Part shown: piece after piece, positions 12,500 to 24,104 of the stretch
Layout of the letters: every line of letters starts with the position of its first letter
How positions within the stretch are numbered: position 1 is the stretch's first letter
Source: Boesenbergia rotunda
Lineage: Eukaryota > Streptophyta > Magnoliopsida > Zingiberales > Zingiberaceae
DNA: 64,000 bases
Direction: 5' to 3'
Assembly: GCA_024364735.1 (NCBI GenBank)
Contig: JAGFNQ010008796.1
Coordinates: 186,001-250,000 of the forward strand
Made by a program: the position numbers and the translations under genes
The notes under the pieces: model-generated
Database searches by the model: none
Seen by the model: the letters and a program-made list of their open reading frames with translations, nothing else
Told to the model about the DNA's origin: nothing

Positions 12500-12985
12500 A
12501 ACCTACATGGATGTTGATGTTGGAGGAGGAACTCCACACCCAGCGAGATTAACATGAGTGTTAGGGGAACACGCCGGAGGTTGTCCGGCGGAGCCCACTC
12601 CGATGCTCAAGTCAGTGCCTCGATAGAGAAGATTAATAAAAGGCAAGACAGTATGTGAGTAGTAGAGAAGGCGTAACCCCCTTACCGAAGGAGTTGGAGT
12701 ACCTTTTATACCCGCGGCGGCTGTCTCAAGCGTCTCCATGATCTCTGCCACGTTCCTCCCAATTATCGGTTACTGGATCATCCTAGTAACGGTCCTCACG
12801 ACTCTTTAATCTGGGGTCATTGCGGTGATTAAGGCATTGATGGTTGTGAATCATGGGTCGTGATTACTCCGTAATAAGGGATGATGATGATCCACCGATC
12901 CGAGGAAAACGAACCGCTACTGGAAGTTGTGTGCTCCTTGAGCTCCGCTTCCCCGAGGTGATCCCGGAGTCTTCTGGCTCGGGGG
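12500..12985 (-). repeat. gypsy-type LTR fragment, reversed
   Basis: Read on the minus strand it has a TATA box (gtataaaagg, about 12702-12712) followed about 90 bp downstream by ctgacttgagcatcggagtg (about 12599-12618) and a GCC-rich stretch. That arrangement recurs at 40956-41070 on the plus strand and is typical of plant Ty3/gypsy LTR R-U5 regions. The 82-codon frame here is a by-product. The large LTR element at 12989 appears inserted at or next to it. Confidence 0.55.
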
Positions 12986-12988
12986 GTC

Positions 12989-15913
12989 TGATAAGTACCA
13001 TTTTGTTGATTATTTTAATTGCTAAAATCCATGTTTGACCCATGTTTTTATTGCTTAATTGTGAAATTATCCTAGGTTTTAGAACTTCCTCTTATTTTGG
13101 ACTTAATTGTAATTTTACATATATTTGGATTATTTGGCCACTAAATTTTTGATCTATTTTTGTAGGCATGAAAGGTTCATGGACGTAGGGCATACTGGGT
13201 CAAACTTGAGTCGGATGTGACCCGGATTGAGTTATCAAGCTTTGGATTAATCCGGGCCGTCCGATTCAAAAGTGGCTAGATCTGAGCCATCTGGCACCAT
13301 CTGAAGCAATCCGAGCTAGGGTTAGGGTTGATCAAGCACTCTGATCATGATCTGAAGGTTTCATCCCAATCAGAGCTCAATCAGCCGTTGGATCAAGCTC
13401 GAAGGGCTCTAGATCGTCCATTCAAAGATCAGGTTGATCTGAACCATCCGTTGCACATCTGGAGGATCTGAGCTACCACGAGGTAGATCCTGACCCCAGG
13501 TCATCATCATCAAAGTTTGGATCAAATCAGAGCAAGATCAGCCGTTGGATCTCCTTCGATCAATCTGGGCCGTCCATTCTTATGTACTTAAGGAAATTTT
13601 CCCAGCCATCAGCGTGGTCGCGTCTTCGCCGCAAGCAGTAGTTCTTCGTTTTCTTCTCATTTCCTTCAGAGTTTTTCTTCAATCCGTTGGCGCGACCCCT
13701 CAATTTCTCCTTTAGATCATGTGTTGGTCAGTGGGAAAGCTTCTCGGTGAAATTCCAGCCTCAATTTGCCCAAGAAACAGGGCTGTTGAGAGGTTTCCGC
13801 AGCTCTGACATTTGCTGCCTTTGGATCGGTTGTGCTCCATTTCCATCCATCCGAGCTTCTGGAGGGGTTCCCTAGATTGCTTGGATCATCCCCAACTCAT
13901 CATCAATCGCGGACACAGCTGAATTAAAGGATACCGAATGGGAATTTTAGATTTGAGCAAGCTGAGCTGGATTTGAATCGCAAGGGCTGTTTTCCATCGA
14001 TTTGCTGAACTTACGGGTTCGAGGCTCACCCTTGCGTGACGAACAAGGAGTACTTGAGCTAGGGAGTGATTGAGAATTAGTTTTCTCTATGTTTTTCAAC
14101 TCTTAGCTATAATTTCGATTTCTGAAATCTGTTTCATGTCTGCACTTGTATCAGCTGTTTTAAGTTCGTTTTTTGAATTGCTCTATAGTTAGTAGCCTTT
14201 CAATTCTGTTTTAGTATCAGATAGGAGCTTGTTATTGAACTATTAGATTTAATTTTAGTATCAGCTGTTTTAACCATCGATTCAAATCTGTTTCATATCT
14301 TTTTGCTTGTGTGCCGTTTTGTTTAGCTTGCGTATCAAGTTAGGATCTGCACTTTTCAGTTTGTTGTTTCTGAATTTGAGTCAAGTTACATTAGTTCTTC
14401 TTAATCTTTTCCAACCCCTGGTTTTGCGCATTCGTTTTCAGTTGTTTAGTTTACCTTGCGTTTGATTCGAAGTTTCATTTCTGCAACCATCACTTTTGTA
14501 TTTCTGAACTCCATTTCTGCATTTAGCTTCCAATTTTGCCATCCAGATTTAATTTCTGCAATCCCCAGCTTCTTATTTCTGAAATTTTGTCAAGTGAGCT
14601 TAGTTCTCACTTCTGAACTCACGTGCAGTTGGTTTAATTCCATAGCAATTGATATCAGAGTCTGAATTTGGTTTCCAACTTATGTATCAGCCTTTCCCTG
14701 CGTGTCAGACTCCATTTCTGCACATGTCCAGTTTATTTCTGCAATTAGGAGTTGATAAGCTTTTGAATTATGTGCTAATGAATATTAGTTCTTCGAAATC
14801 ATTTCATGAAACGTTTCATGTGGCGCCTTTGAATCTGAGTTTGATCAAATTGTTTCTGAGTTTGCTTGTTGCTAAATTCTGCACCCCTTTCTGCATTTCG
14901 ATTTTGATTTTTGCTTCAAGTTGTGTCTGATTTGGATCTGAATTTGGATGCTAAATTTCTTCCTTCAACTCTTGCAAACTTATTCACTAATAGCCTTACA
15001 TTCTAAGCTTAATGGACCAGCTACAATTCTGAATTCTCAGTTTGCAGTGTCTGCAATTGGTCTCAATTCATGAAGTAGTTTTGGATTAATTCCCTTTTGT
15101 GTGTGCCAAGTTGCTGAATGCTGACTTCCACTGCTGCACTTGAATGCAGCTTTAAATCCTTGTTGACTTCCAATGAATTTGTGACCTGCAGTCCTGATTT
15201 TTATTCTGCATATCATGTTCACTTAAATTCTGCAAGTTTGTGCCAAGTAAAAAACTTGTTTCGGATTAGTGATTAGCTTGAGTGGCATTTGGTTGGGTTG
15301 AGTCCCAATTTAGCTTAAGTTAAACCCACTTGTCAGATTGAATTGTGCTCAGAATGAATTGGTTTTACAACTCATTTGTTTATGAAATTTTCATCTTTAT
15401 TTCGGTAAACCAGCTTGGATTTCTTCACTTGGGTATCAAGTGAAGCTTCGGCACCACTTTTGTGTTAATTTTTCATCGATTGCTTGTCATTTGGGTTGAT
15501 TGAGTGGAAATTCCTGAAGCTAATATTTGCATCAGTATCAATCAGAATTGATAGATTTAATATCAGATTTGTTTTCTAAATTCAACTAAGTTGCATTTAA
15601 GCTTCCATTTGCTTGAGTTAATTGGTTAAATTACTTGGGTTATGTTTCATGGTTAAGTTTCCGTCTTTGCATTGTGTTTTCAATTCCGAATTGCAACCCA
15701 AAACCCAAATATTTATTTGAAACCCAAAAACATCAATGGCATATAAATTCAAGCATCGAATCAAACAACCTCAACTAGTCCCTAGGAAAAATACGACCTG
15801 TGGCCCCCTTTACTACGCTTTTAATTTTTTATTGCAAAAAGGGTTTCCAGCATTTTATTATAAATATCTAAATTTGAGACCCACATTCGTGACAGTCTAT
15901 TTTGGGTCCATCA
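12989..15913 (+). repeat. 5' LTR (about 2.9 kb)
   Basis: Starts TG at 12989; I set the end at CA 15913, seven bases before the primer site. The first 514 bp match 21116-21629 closely. The 5' third repeats words such as gccgttggatc and gggccgtcc; the middle (14100-15640) is dense in tttctgaa/tttctgca words. No open frame is credible. Confidence 0.85.
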
Positions 15914-15919
15914 AATTTT

Positions 15920-15937
15920 TGGCGCCGTTGCCGGGGA
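15920..15937 (+). other. primer binding site, tRNA-Asp type
   Basis: TGGCGCCGTTGCCGGGGA is the exact complement of the 3' end of plant tRNA-Asp (UCCCCGGCAACGGCGCCA). This primer is known from Athila-like and related gypsy elements. Confidence 0.93.
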
Positions 15938-16075
15938 AGCAACTAGTTGATTTGTTTGATCTTTGCTTGTGTGCTTTTGGGCATATCATTTGATCATATT
16001 TTCTTTTGCTTTATCTTTTGTATACGGTTGCTGCTATTTTTCTTGTTTGTTTTGTGACAGGACTGCCAGTTCAAA

Positions 16076-18310
16076 ATGTTCTCATCTAATTACCAGCAGC
16101 CGTGTCCACCGTTTCAGCAGATCCAACCATTCAATCAGCAACCAAATCAGTTTTTTCAGCCACAATGTCAACAATTTCAGTAAGATTTTCAGCCAAGTCA
16201 GAATTTTCAGATTGGGCAGCCACAATTCCAGAATTTTCAGCCCAACTTTCAGCAATTTCAGCCCAACTTTCAGCAACCTTATCAACAAGATCAATCCCTT
16301 TTTCAAGGAATTCAGCAAGGGTGTTTAGATAATCAGAATTTTCAGCAACCACCCTTCCATCAAGTTCAACCAAATCAAGGATTTCAGCATGTTAACCAAA
16401 ATTTCCAGCAGCCTTTTGTAAGTTTTCAGCAGGGAAATAATCAATTTCAGCTTCAACCTCAGCCATGGCAGCAAGAATTTCAACCCATACAGAATTTTCA
16501 ACAACCTTTTCAACATTCACAGTCATACGATCAAAATTTTCAGTTTCAAAACCAGAATTTCCAGCCCACTCAATTTCAGTATTCACCACCACAATTTCAA
16601 CCTCAAATCCAAGAATTTCAGAATCAGAATTTTCAGCCATCTCCACCAAGTTGTGAGCCAAGTTTTCAGCAATTTAATCAGCCTATTCAACCATTTGATC
16701 AGCCCCCACAGTTTTCATTTCAGAATGCACAGCCTACTCTTGGTCTTCAGCAGCCTTATGTTATATTTCAAGACCAACAGGAGTTCCACACTAACCACGG
16801 AGGCTTTGAGAATCCTGATTGGAGTGAGGCTCAACAACAGAGGATGGTGGAGATGTGTCAACAAATATTACAACAATAGCAAAGTTTTCAACAACAACAA
16901 CAAGACTTCGGAGGACGCCTTGGAAAATTGGTTGATCAATTGAAACAAAGGCAAGCCCAAGAATTAGGACAATTATCTTCTCAAGCTACTTTTAATTCTG
17001 AGAGCCCCGGAGTTGATTTTATATCAGTTCAAAGTGACCCTAGTGCATGGCCAAGTCCTTCTTCAAGTGATCTTGCACATTTGGTGGAAGAAGAAGAAGA
17101 AATCATTAAAATCAGGGCACCTACAGCATGCATTCCTCCGGAGATTCCTATTCAAAATCCATTTCCAAATTTTTCAGCTCAAGAAGAAGAAACTGAAGCT
17201 CCACAGGACCATTCTCATCTTTTATTTTGTGATGATAGTATTATTGATGGTCCTAATTTTTCTGATATTGTTGTTACAGATATTATAGGAGAAGCATGTA
17301 TAGGAGATGATTCCATAGGTGTAGGGGATTGCACTAAGCCCCAGGGACCACCACAAGATTTAGAGGATGAACCAGAAAGTGTAGGGACTTGCATGGTGGA
17401 AGCAAGAACCCAAGGATCACCTGTTTTAGTTGAGTGTCCACCAGAGCTTGAGGCTGATGAGGAGCATGTACTTGATCAGGAGGAGGCCATGGATACATCT
17501 ACTCTTGTAGAACCTCCAGGTATTCTTCAGCACGCTCAGGTAAGTATTTCTCCTCTTTGTTCAGAAAAATTCAGCGAGGTACCCAGTGCTGACTTTATTG
17601 GTTATGATGAATTTATTGATATACCTTGTGTAGAAATTGCTTGTGCAAATCCAATAGAGGTACCAAAAAGTGATTTCCTTGGTTGTAATGCATTACTTGA
17701 TACTTCTCTTGTAGAACTGGATTGCGAAATAATTTTAGAGGCACCTATAATTGATGTAGTTTGTTATGATGAATCTTTTGATACATCTTTTGTGGATATG
17801 GATTGTGTAAAATTTTTAGAAGTGCCTAAAATTGATGTTATTTATTTTGATGAATCTCTTGCTATATCTTATGCTGAAGTTGAATGTGAAAAACTTATGG
17901 AGGTACCCGAGATTGATTTCATTGGCTGTGACACATTGCTTGATACATTCTTGATAGGAAATAATTGTGAAAATACTATTGATGTGCCAAAAATTGATTT
18001 CATGGGTTGTGATAAGTTTCTTGATATACCTTTGGAGGATACTACTTATGAAAAATCCATTGAGATACCAGAATTTGATTTAATTGGATATGATACAGTT
18101 TTGGATTCATTTCATGCAGAGACTGATATTATTTTATTTCCTTCGTACCCTGCACGCTTGAGAGAGGTATTACATTGTTTTGCAGGGTTTAGAAGACTTC
18201 AGGAGTGGGTGCTCCATCTGAACAGACTCCAACCTCCTGGAAGGACTTCTGAAAGGCATCAAGAAGGAGGAGAAGATCTTACTTTAATCCATAGCCCTCC
18301 ATTCCTTTAA
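16076..18310 (+). pseudogene. Gln/Phe-rich protein with 27-aa acidic repeats, two stops
   Basis: One frame runs from ATG 16076 to the stop at 18308-18310 (744 codons), broken only by TAA at 16181 and TAG at 16877. Codons 1 to about 285 are extremely rich in Gln, Phe, Asn and Pro, built from FQQ, NFQ and FQP words. A short segment (about 285-310: LGKLVDQLKQRQAQELGQLSSQ) resembles the coiled linker between gag and pol in Athila/Tat elements. After a Glu-rich stretch come seven 27-residue repeats (codons 495-684). No catalytic motif, zinc knuckle, signal peptide or membrane segment is visible. Fragmentary frames on the opposite strand and in other frames are shadows of the Q/F repeats. The longest uninterrupted piece starts at ATG 16928. 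Function unknown; a retroelement-derived structural or gag-linker relic is the best guess. Confidence 0.75.
17558..18127 (+). repeat. seven tandem 27-codon repeats in the LARD reading frame
   Basis: Units of 28 and then six times 27 codons. Pattern: C-E at positions 1-2, E/D-V/I-P at 6-8, then xIDFIGCD (9-16), LLDT around 18-21 and V/A-E near 24. Examples: EVPEIDFIGCDTLLDT, DVPKIDFMGCDKFLDI, EIPEFDLIGYDTVLDS. The frame is intact through all seven. The DNA repeats are much more diverged than the protein pattern. Confidence 0.88.
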
Positions 18311-21101
18311 TGGATCTTGAACCTAAATCGCCTGCGGCCACCTGAACAAATTTTTGTGAAATTCAAGTGTGGGGGAGTTCTAATTCTCTCAGCCACCCAT
18401 GTTCCTCCACTACCACGATGGAGGCTACTTCTGGATAGACTCCGTCCACCAGAATAAAGGGGAGTTTGTTTCTTCTTGTATTTTCTTTTATTGCATGTTT
18501 CATTTTTTATGCTTTCTAGAAGTAGAATTTTCTTTTAAACTGAGTCCTTGTCAATAAATGCATGTTAGTTCTTTTGGCACGTTTTCTTCATATTTAGGAA
18601 TAAATGTATCCCTCTAGGTTATCTTCATGTCATTTTAGAATCTCTTGAAAATAAATTAAATTTGGTTGTTATGACTTAAGGTTTGAGCTAATGGATGAAA
18701 TCTTGGATGCTTGAGTACTACTTGCTTTAGATTCTTAATTGAGGACTTGGGATGAATTATTTTTACCTAGTGAGAATTAGCTTTACTTTTGTGATACACA
18801 TATGTCATTGTGCTCTAGAACTTGCTTAGGTTCTTTCAAAATCATATTTCAATGATTGGATCACATCTATAGAGGCTAATCACTTTGTTTACCTTTTCAT
18901 ATCAATTTTGGCAAAAATCATGTTCATTCCATTTTTCTTTACTTATTTCCTACTCTTACCCTCACTTTTCTATGGACTTGTTGTTTGAAATGTTTCTTAA
19001 TGTTATTTAGCCCGAGACGGACAAAGATTTAAGTGTGGGGGAGTGACTAGAGTTTGGAATTATTTTGGAGCAAGGAAGCAATTCATTTCAAAGAAAAAAT
19101 TTTTTTTTGTGAAATTGAAGCCAAAAGGTGCCAAGTGAGTGAATTTGAATGTCAAAAATGAGCAAGAGAGATGGAAGCAATTGGAGACTTAGATTCTTTA
19201 CTACATTTTGAAGATTCAAGTGGCAAGCAATGAAAAAAAAAATTTGGAAAAAAAAATTTGGCACACCAACAAAGAAAAAAAAAATTCTGTGCCATTACAA
19301 AGAAAAAGTTCTTTGCCAAAGAAAAAAATCTGCCACTTGGAGCATGTTTCGGCCAGCTTACTAATTGCTGAAAATCTATGCCAAACAGAGGGAAGAAAGG
19401 AGTTTTTATGTGCAATTTGGCAATGGAAGGGGCAGCTGAACTTGATTTGAGATCAAAGCTGAGTTGAGATGCAAGCATTTCTGCATTTGAAGAAAAGCAT
19501 TTCTGAGTTGAATCATTTCTGAATTCTCAAGCTTTTCGTTGCTGATTCTCGGCAGAAGGTCTCCTGCAAATTATTGAGTGTGAAGAAGAGAAGGACCAGA
19601 TCTGATCAAGGCAGAGAATCTGTGCAGAATTTGAGAAAAATCAGAAAAGCTGGGATCAATGCAGAAAAATTTGTGCCCAAAGGAACTCCACTTGCAAGGC
19701 TGCTGAATTTGCAGTCGATTTTGCAGCTGATAGAGCAGTTCGGCCACCCTGATTGCAGCTGATTACAGCTGCTATTTACTATAGAAATTGGGAAACATCA
19801 TGCTAAATTCTGAATTGAAACAAATGCAGAAATGATTGGTGCCAAAACAGAAAAATTGTGCAGATTTGAACTGAGTTGGACTGATCTGAATTGAGACTAA
19901 TGCAAGGGCTGCTGAGCTGATTTCAGTATCCTTTGAAATTGCAGCAGTGTTAGTCAGTTGCTTTGGAACTACAGCTGGGCAGATTGGAAACTTAAGCAGT
20001 CTTGGCACAGTTTTGTATCAATCCAAAACTGAACTTGGTTTTCTTAATTCAGCAAGGCATAGCTAAAGTTGAACAGAATTGGTCGAATGTTTCTAGCTGA
20101 ATTCAACTTCTTGGGGAGCAAATTTCAGTGAAGGCAACTGGATGAAATCAGAACATAAAGAAGAGCAGGAAATGGAATGAAGTTGGCTAAAATTCAACTT
20201 GATTGAGCAGAATTTTCGAGTGGAACACTTTACGTGCTCAACAACTTCTAGATGCCAACTGATATGAAGGAATTAGAGTGTTGCAAGATCTGATATGCTC
20301 CAGCTAAGACCAATTGCAGAAAAGAAAAAAAAAGAAACAGAACACAGTTTGAAAAAAAAAAGAGGAAGCAAAATGGGACACAAAGGAAGCTTGGCACCGT
20401 GAAACAAGTGAACCAATTGATTAGTTTTTCTCATCTGAGTCTAAGTTTTATTTCATTTCATTTCTGACCTTGCTAGAGGATAAAAGAAGAGAAAAAAATA
20501 AATCAAAAAATAGAAGAAAGAAACAAAGTTGGCACGCAAGGTCAAACTTGGCACATTGAGATCAAATAGAGTTTTCTTCACCCAAATCAAAGGCATTGGT
20601 CAATGTCTTACTCCACCACTCAAATCTGATTTAAAGAGGGGCAAAGCACATTGGAAACATTTTTTAGCAACCAAGTCTCCCACTTAATCAATTTTTCCAT
20701 TTTCTTGGCTTTTATTCCATTTCTCACCATTTTTCATGTTTTCATTTGTTTTTATAGTTGTTGACCCAAATCATGAATAATGGTGGAGAGTAGACAATAA
20801 GCAAGCCTATAGTAGTGCAAGAAGCATGTGTGTTTGAGTGAGCTCCACTTCCATCATCAACTTAGAACTTAAGGAGAGAGCCACCAAAATTTTCCTTGAT
20901 AGGCTAGTGAGTTAAATTCATCTCAATGACTGATGAAGGATGAAAAGGCTAAGTTGTTGATTTAAGGACAAGATACTAATCCATAGAGCTTAGATTTTTG
21001 AGAATTGACAACCTTAGGTAATTTCTTTTCATTTGCTTCTAATTATGCTTAAGAAAATCTAGGGGATACTTATTTTGTAGTTTCGTGAAACGCTCAAGCT
21101 T
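18311..21101 (+). other. non-coding interior of the LARD
   Basis: About 2.8 kb without pol. Two internal copies of the polypurine word aagtgtgggggag lie at about 18365 and 19031. 19080-19330 is purine-rich with oligo-A runs, and 19430-20330 is dense in tctgcat, gcagaa and gctga words, echoing the LTR. Short open frames here carry no recognisable domain. Confidence 0.7.
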
Positions 21102-21114
21102 AAGTGTGGGGGAG
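21102..21114 (+). other. polypurine tract of the LARD
   Basis: aagtgtgggggag lies directly before the 3' LTR start at 21116, the expected site for plus-strand priming. Confidence 0.85.
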
Positions 21115-21115
21115 T

Positions 21116-21629
21116 TGATAAGTACCATTTTGTTGATTATTTTAATTGCTAAAATCCATGTTTGGCCCATATTTTTATTGCTTAATTGTGAAATTATCCT
21201 AGGTTTTAGAACTTCCTTTTATTTTGGACTTAATTGCAATTTTACATATATTTGGATTATTTGGCAACTAAATTTTTTATCTATTTTTATAGGTATGAAA
21301 GGTTCATGGACCTAGGGCATACTGGGTCAAACTTGAGTCGGATGTGACCCGGATCGAGTTATCAAGCTTCGGATTAATCCGGGTCGTCTGATTCAAAAGC
21401 TGCTAGATCTGAGCCATCTGGGACCATCTGAAGCAATCCGAGCTAGGGTTAGGGTCGATCAAGCACTCTGATTATGATCTAAAGGTTTCATCCCAATCAG
21501 AGCTCAATCAGCCGTTGGATCAAGCTCGGAGGGCTCTAGATCGTCCATTCAAAGATCAGGTTGATCTGGACCATCTGTTGCACATCTAGAGGATCCGAGC
21601 TATCACGAGGCAGATCCTGACCCCAGGTC
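21116..21629 (+). repeat. 3' LTR of the LARD, truncated
   Basis: Closely similar to 12989-13502 up to ctgaccccaggtca, where it stops matching and the end of a copia LTR begins. Confidence 0.9.
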
Positions 21630-21816
21630 ATATGTAAATTAGTTTACGTTTCTGTAAAATTTTAAATATATGATCATGTCTACATAAGATAAAATTGTAT
21701 GCTTAGATGTGTGGGTAAATAATCTGAGAAATTATTTATGCTAAACCTTCCGCTGCACGTAATTAATTTTAAAATTACGAACCCGCATCCATGTCAACAT
21801 GCACGCGGTCCCAACA
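21630..21816 (+). repeat. 5' LTR remnant of copia 2 (last 187 bp)
   Basis: Collinear with 29313-29499, sharing for example atatatgatcatgtctac and gaacccgcatccatgtcaac. It ends in cccaaca. Confidence 0.93.
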
Positions 21817-21817
21817 G

Positions 21818-21830
21818 TGGTATCAGAGCT
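21818..21830 (+). other. primer binding site, initiator tRNA-Met
   Basis: tggtatcagagct complements the 3' end of plant initiator methionine tRNA, the usual copia primer, two bases after the LTR end. Confidence 0.93.
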
Positions 21831-23456
21831 AGGTTTGTGTTCGACATAATCATATAATTGTTTTTGCGGAAAACTTTGTCATGATCTCAATTTTGGAAAA
21901 ATTTTCAATTATGGAAACTTTCCAATTATGGTAAATTTTCGATTTAGGAATTTCGAAGTTTGGAAATCCTCATGAAATTTCGCAAACTTTTGAAATATCT
22001 CTGTTTCTGAAATTTTATGATAATTGTGAAAACTTACCATTTTTGGAAACTTTCCAATTTTAGAAATTTCCATTTTTGGAAATTTTTCAATTTTGGAAAT
22101 ACGTAAGTTTTCTTTGTACCAGAAACTTACAATTATTCTGAAAACCTTTTATTTTTGGAAACTTTCCATTTATGGAAAGCTCGCAATTTTGGACACTTTA
22201 TTTTAAGAAAGTCTAGACAAATTATGGGAATATTAATTGGCATTTAAATTCATAATTGGAAATTAAATTATTTACAAAATTCTTTATTTTGGATTGAGCC
22301 TCGGGGAGCCGTCCAATTTAAAGTTAGTTGTTATAATTAAATTTCCTAAATTGGATTTAAGCTGTCAAATGTTTAATTTGGATTGAGCCTCGGGGAGCCG
22401 TCTAAATTAAGTTATTGATATTAATTTTCCATAAATAAAATATGTGATCAAATCTTGGAAATTTTTGAAGTGATTCTCAAACGATAATTTCCTTATTTGA
22501 TTTATGAGGTGATACTCTTACTTATTATTGTCTCCAAAATTAATTAGGAAAATTGTTTCCTATAGAGTATATTTCCTTAAATAAGATTTTCATGAAAATA
22601 ATATGTGGTTGAATTAAGGGAATCTGTCTCTTAATTTAATAAGATTTGATTTAGAAAAATCAAAGTCTTAAACATATTAATTCCGAAATTGATTATGATA
22701 ATTTAGAAAATTGTTTCCCAAAAACAATTCCTTGAATAAAGTATGAAATTAAAATTAGAAAATCCGGTTCCTAATTCAATTAATGAGACTCGATAAATTA
22801 AGTCACATACATACTTTATTAAGAAAATCGTTAGAACATGACATAATTACATGTCATGAATGTGCATAAAAGAAAAAGGATAAGACCCAAAACCCCTTAC
22901 AAAATATTAAGGCCAACACCTTCCATTAATATGGTTAGAACCGGAGTTTTGTTTCTCATTTGGGTTGATAGACACATCCATGCCCAGCTTGAACCTCAAC
23001 ATGTTCAAACCATGGAATTAGTTTATGATTAATATAGTTGGAGTCAGAGATCAATCCTTAGTTTTGGTTGTTGGACACATCCAAGCCTGACTAAACGGTT
23101 GAATGAGCTCCAACCATGTTAAAACTATTTCTTGATTAATGGGTCAGCCTTAAGCTTGGCGCATCGATTTTTTGTGTCACAACCAAGGTCAATGTAAAGA
23201 GAGGTGCAGTTGGTTGATAGCATAATGTGATAGTTACATATGTATAATATGTAATCGGTATAATTACCTACCTTCATGGCTAAGAATAACTTGATGGACT
23301 CTAGCCATGGTTGTTCTTAAATAACGATCTCCCAAATTGATAAAAAGAGTTATTCAATTCGAAAAATAAATAGGATTTAATTAATGTATATTGATGCATT
23401 CTTTATCATTCTTATCACATAAGCTTAATTTGTATTTCTAGGATAATCACCTGATC
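21831..23456 (+). other. long leader of copia 2 with internal repeats
   Basis: 1.6 kb without a frame. 21880-22200 consists of degenerate units built on tttggaaa and ctttcca. A 22-base word beginning ggattgagcctcggggagcc occurs at 22291 and 22380. 22960-23150 contains two diverged copies of a ~125-bp unit (gacacatccatgcc / gacacatccaagcc). Confidence 0.75.
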
Positions 23457-24104
23457 ATGTCTTCTCTGAATTTGCGTTCCATTTTGGACATCAATAAGCT
23501 GACTGGGCCAAACTTCATGGACTGGCTTCGAAACCTGAGGATAGTCCTCAAGGCAGAAAAGTTTGCTTATGTCCTTGAAGAACAACTTCCCAACCATCCT
23601 CCTGAAGATGCAACTCCAGACCAATTAGTGGCCTATCAGAAACATATGGCCGATTCTGAACTTGCGAGTTGCATCATGCTGGCCGCTATGGTACCTGAGC
23701 TACAAAAGCAGCATGAGCATATGGATGCTCATACCATCGCCTTCCATCTTCATGAGCTGTTTGACGAGCAAGCGAGATCCGAAAGGATTGAGGTCTCCAA
23801 ACTCCTCTTCACCTCTAAGATGCAGGAAGGCACTTCTGTCTCACAGTTTGTGTTGAAGATGTTGGGGTACATTGAGCGACTAGGCACACTCGAATTTGCA
23901 ATGGATCATGAACTAAGTATTGACTTAATTCTGCATTGTTTGACCAAGAGTTACTCACAGTTTGTGATGAACTATAGGATGAACGAACTGGTAACTACCA
24001 TTCCTGAGTTGCTTAACCTGCTAAAGACTGTAGATCCTTCTGTAAAGCAGGATCAGAAGACGGTACTGTTAGTTGGTTCCTCAAAGAAAGGCTCTAAGAG
24101 GTAA
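23457..24104 (+). CDS. copia gag, N-terminal part
   Basis: 215 codons opening MSSLNLRSILDINKLTGPNF, with the GPNFxDWxRNLRIVL signature of the copia gag family (UBN2-type) and an intact helical body through VSQFVLKMLGYIERLG and SYSQFVMNY. It should form the capsid-like particle around the element RNA. The frame stops at 24102-24104, just before the basic linker and zinc knuckle that normally belong to the same protein, so only the N-terminal part is still open. The start is the first Met of the family pattern. Confidence 0.85.
   Translation: MSSLNLRSILDINKLTGPNFMDWLRNLRIVLKAEKFAYVLEEQLPNHPPEDATPDQLVAYQKHMADSELASCIMLAAMVPELQKQHEHMDAHTIAFHLHELFDEQARSERIEVSKLLFTSKMQEGTSVSQFVLKMLGYIERLGTLEFAMDHELSIDLILHCLTKSYSQFVMNYRMNELVTTIPELLNLLKTVDPSVKQDQKTVLLVGSSKKGSKR

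Larger units (their letters stand above)
12989..21629 (+). mobile_element. large non-autonomous LTR retrotransposon, 3' LTR truncated
   Basis: The start of the 5' LTR (tgataagtaccattttgttg, 12989) recurs at 21116 after a polypurine tract. A tRNA-Asp-type primer site follows the 5' LTR. The ~5.2-kb interior has no integrase, reverse transcriptase or RNase H, only the Gln/Phe-rich frame described below. The long LTRs and Asp primer suggest the Athila/Tat side of Ty3/gypsy, as a LARD-like derivative. The 3' LTR stops after about 514 bp at the junction with the next element, so no target duplication can be read. Confidence 0.85.

Noticed and set aside
12503..12751. 82-codon minus-strand frame with Pro/Ser-rich end
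   Set aside because: Lies in an LTR fragment overlapping its TATA and leader; no domain.
13310..13335. agggttagggtt, telomere-like words (also near 43920)
   Set aside because: One to two units only; part of an LTR and of the zinc-finger coding sequence, not an interstitial telomere.
16082..16661. Leu/Lys-rich and Ala/Glu-rich antisense frames of 63-89 codons
   Set aside because: They are the reverse and shifted readings of the Gln/Phe codon repeats.
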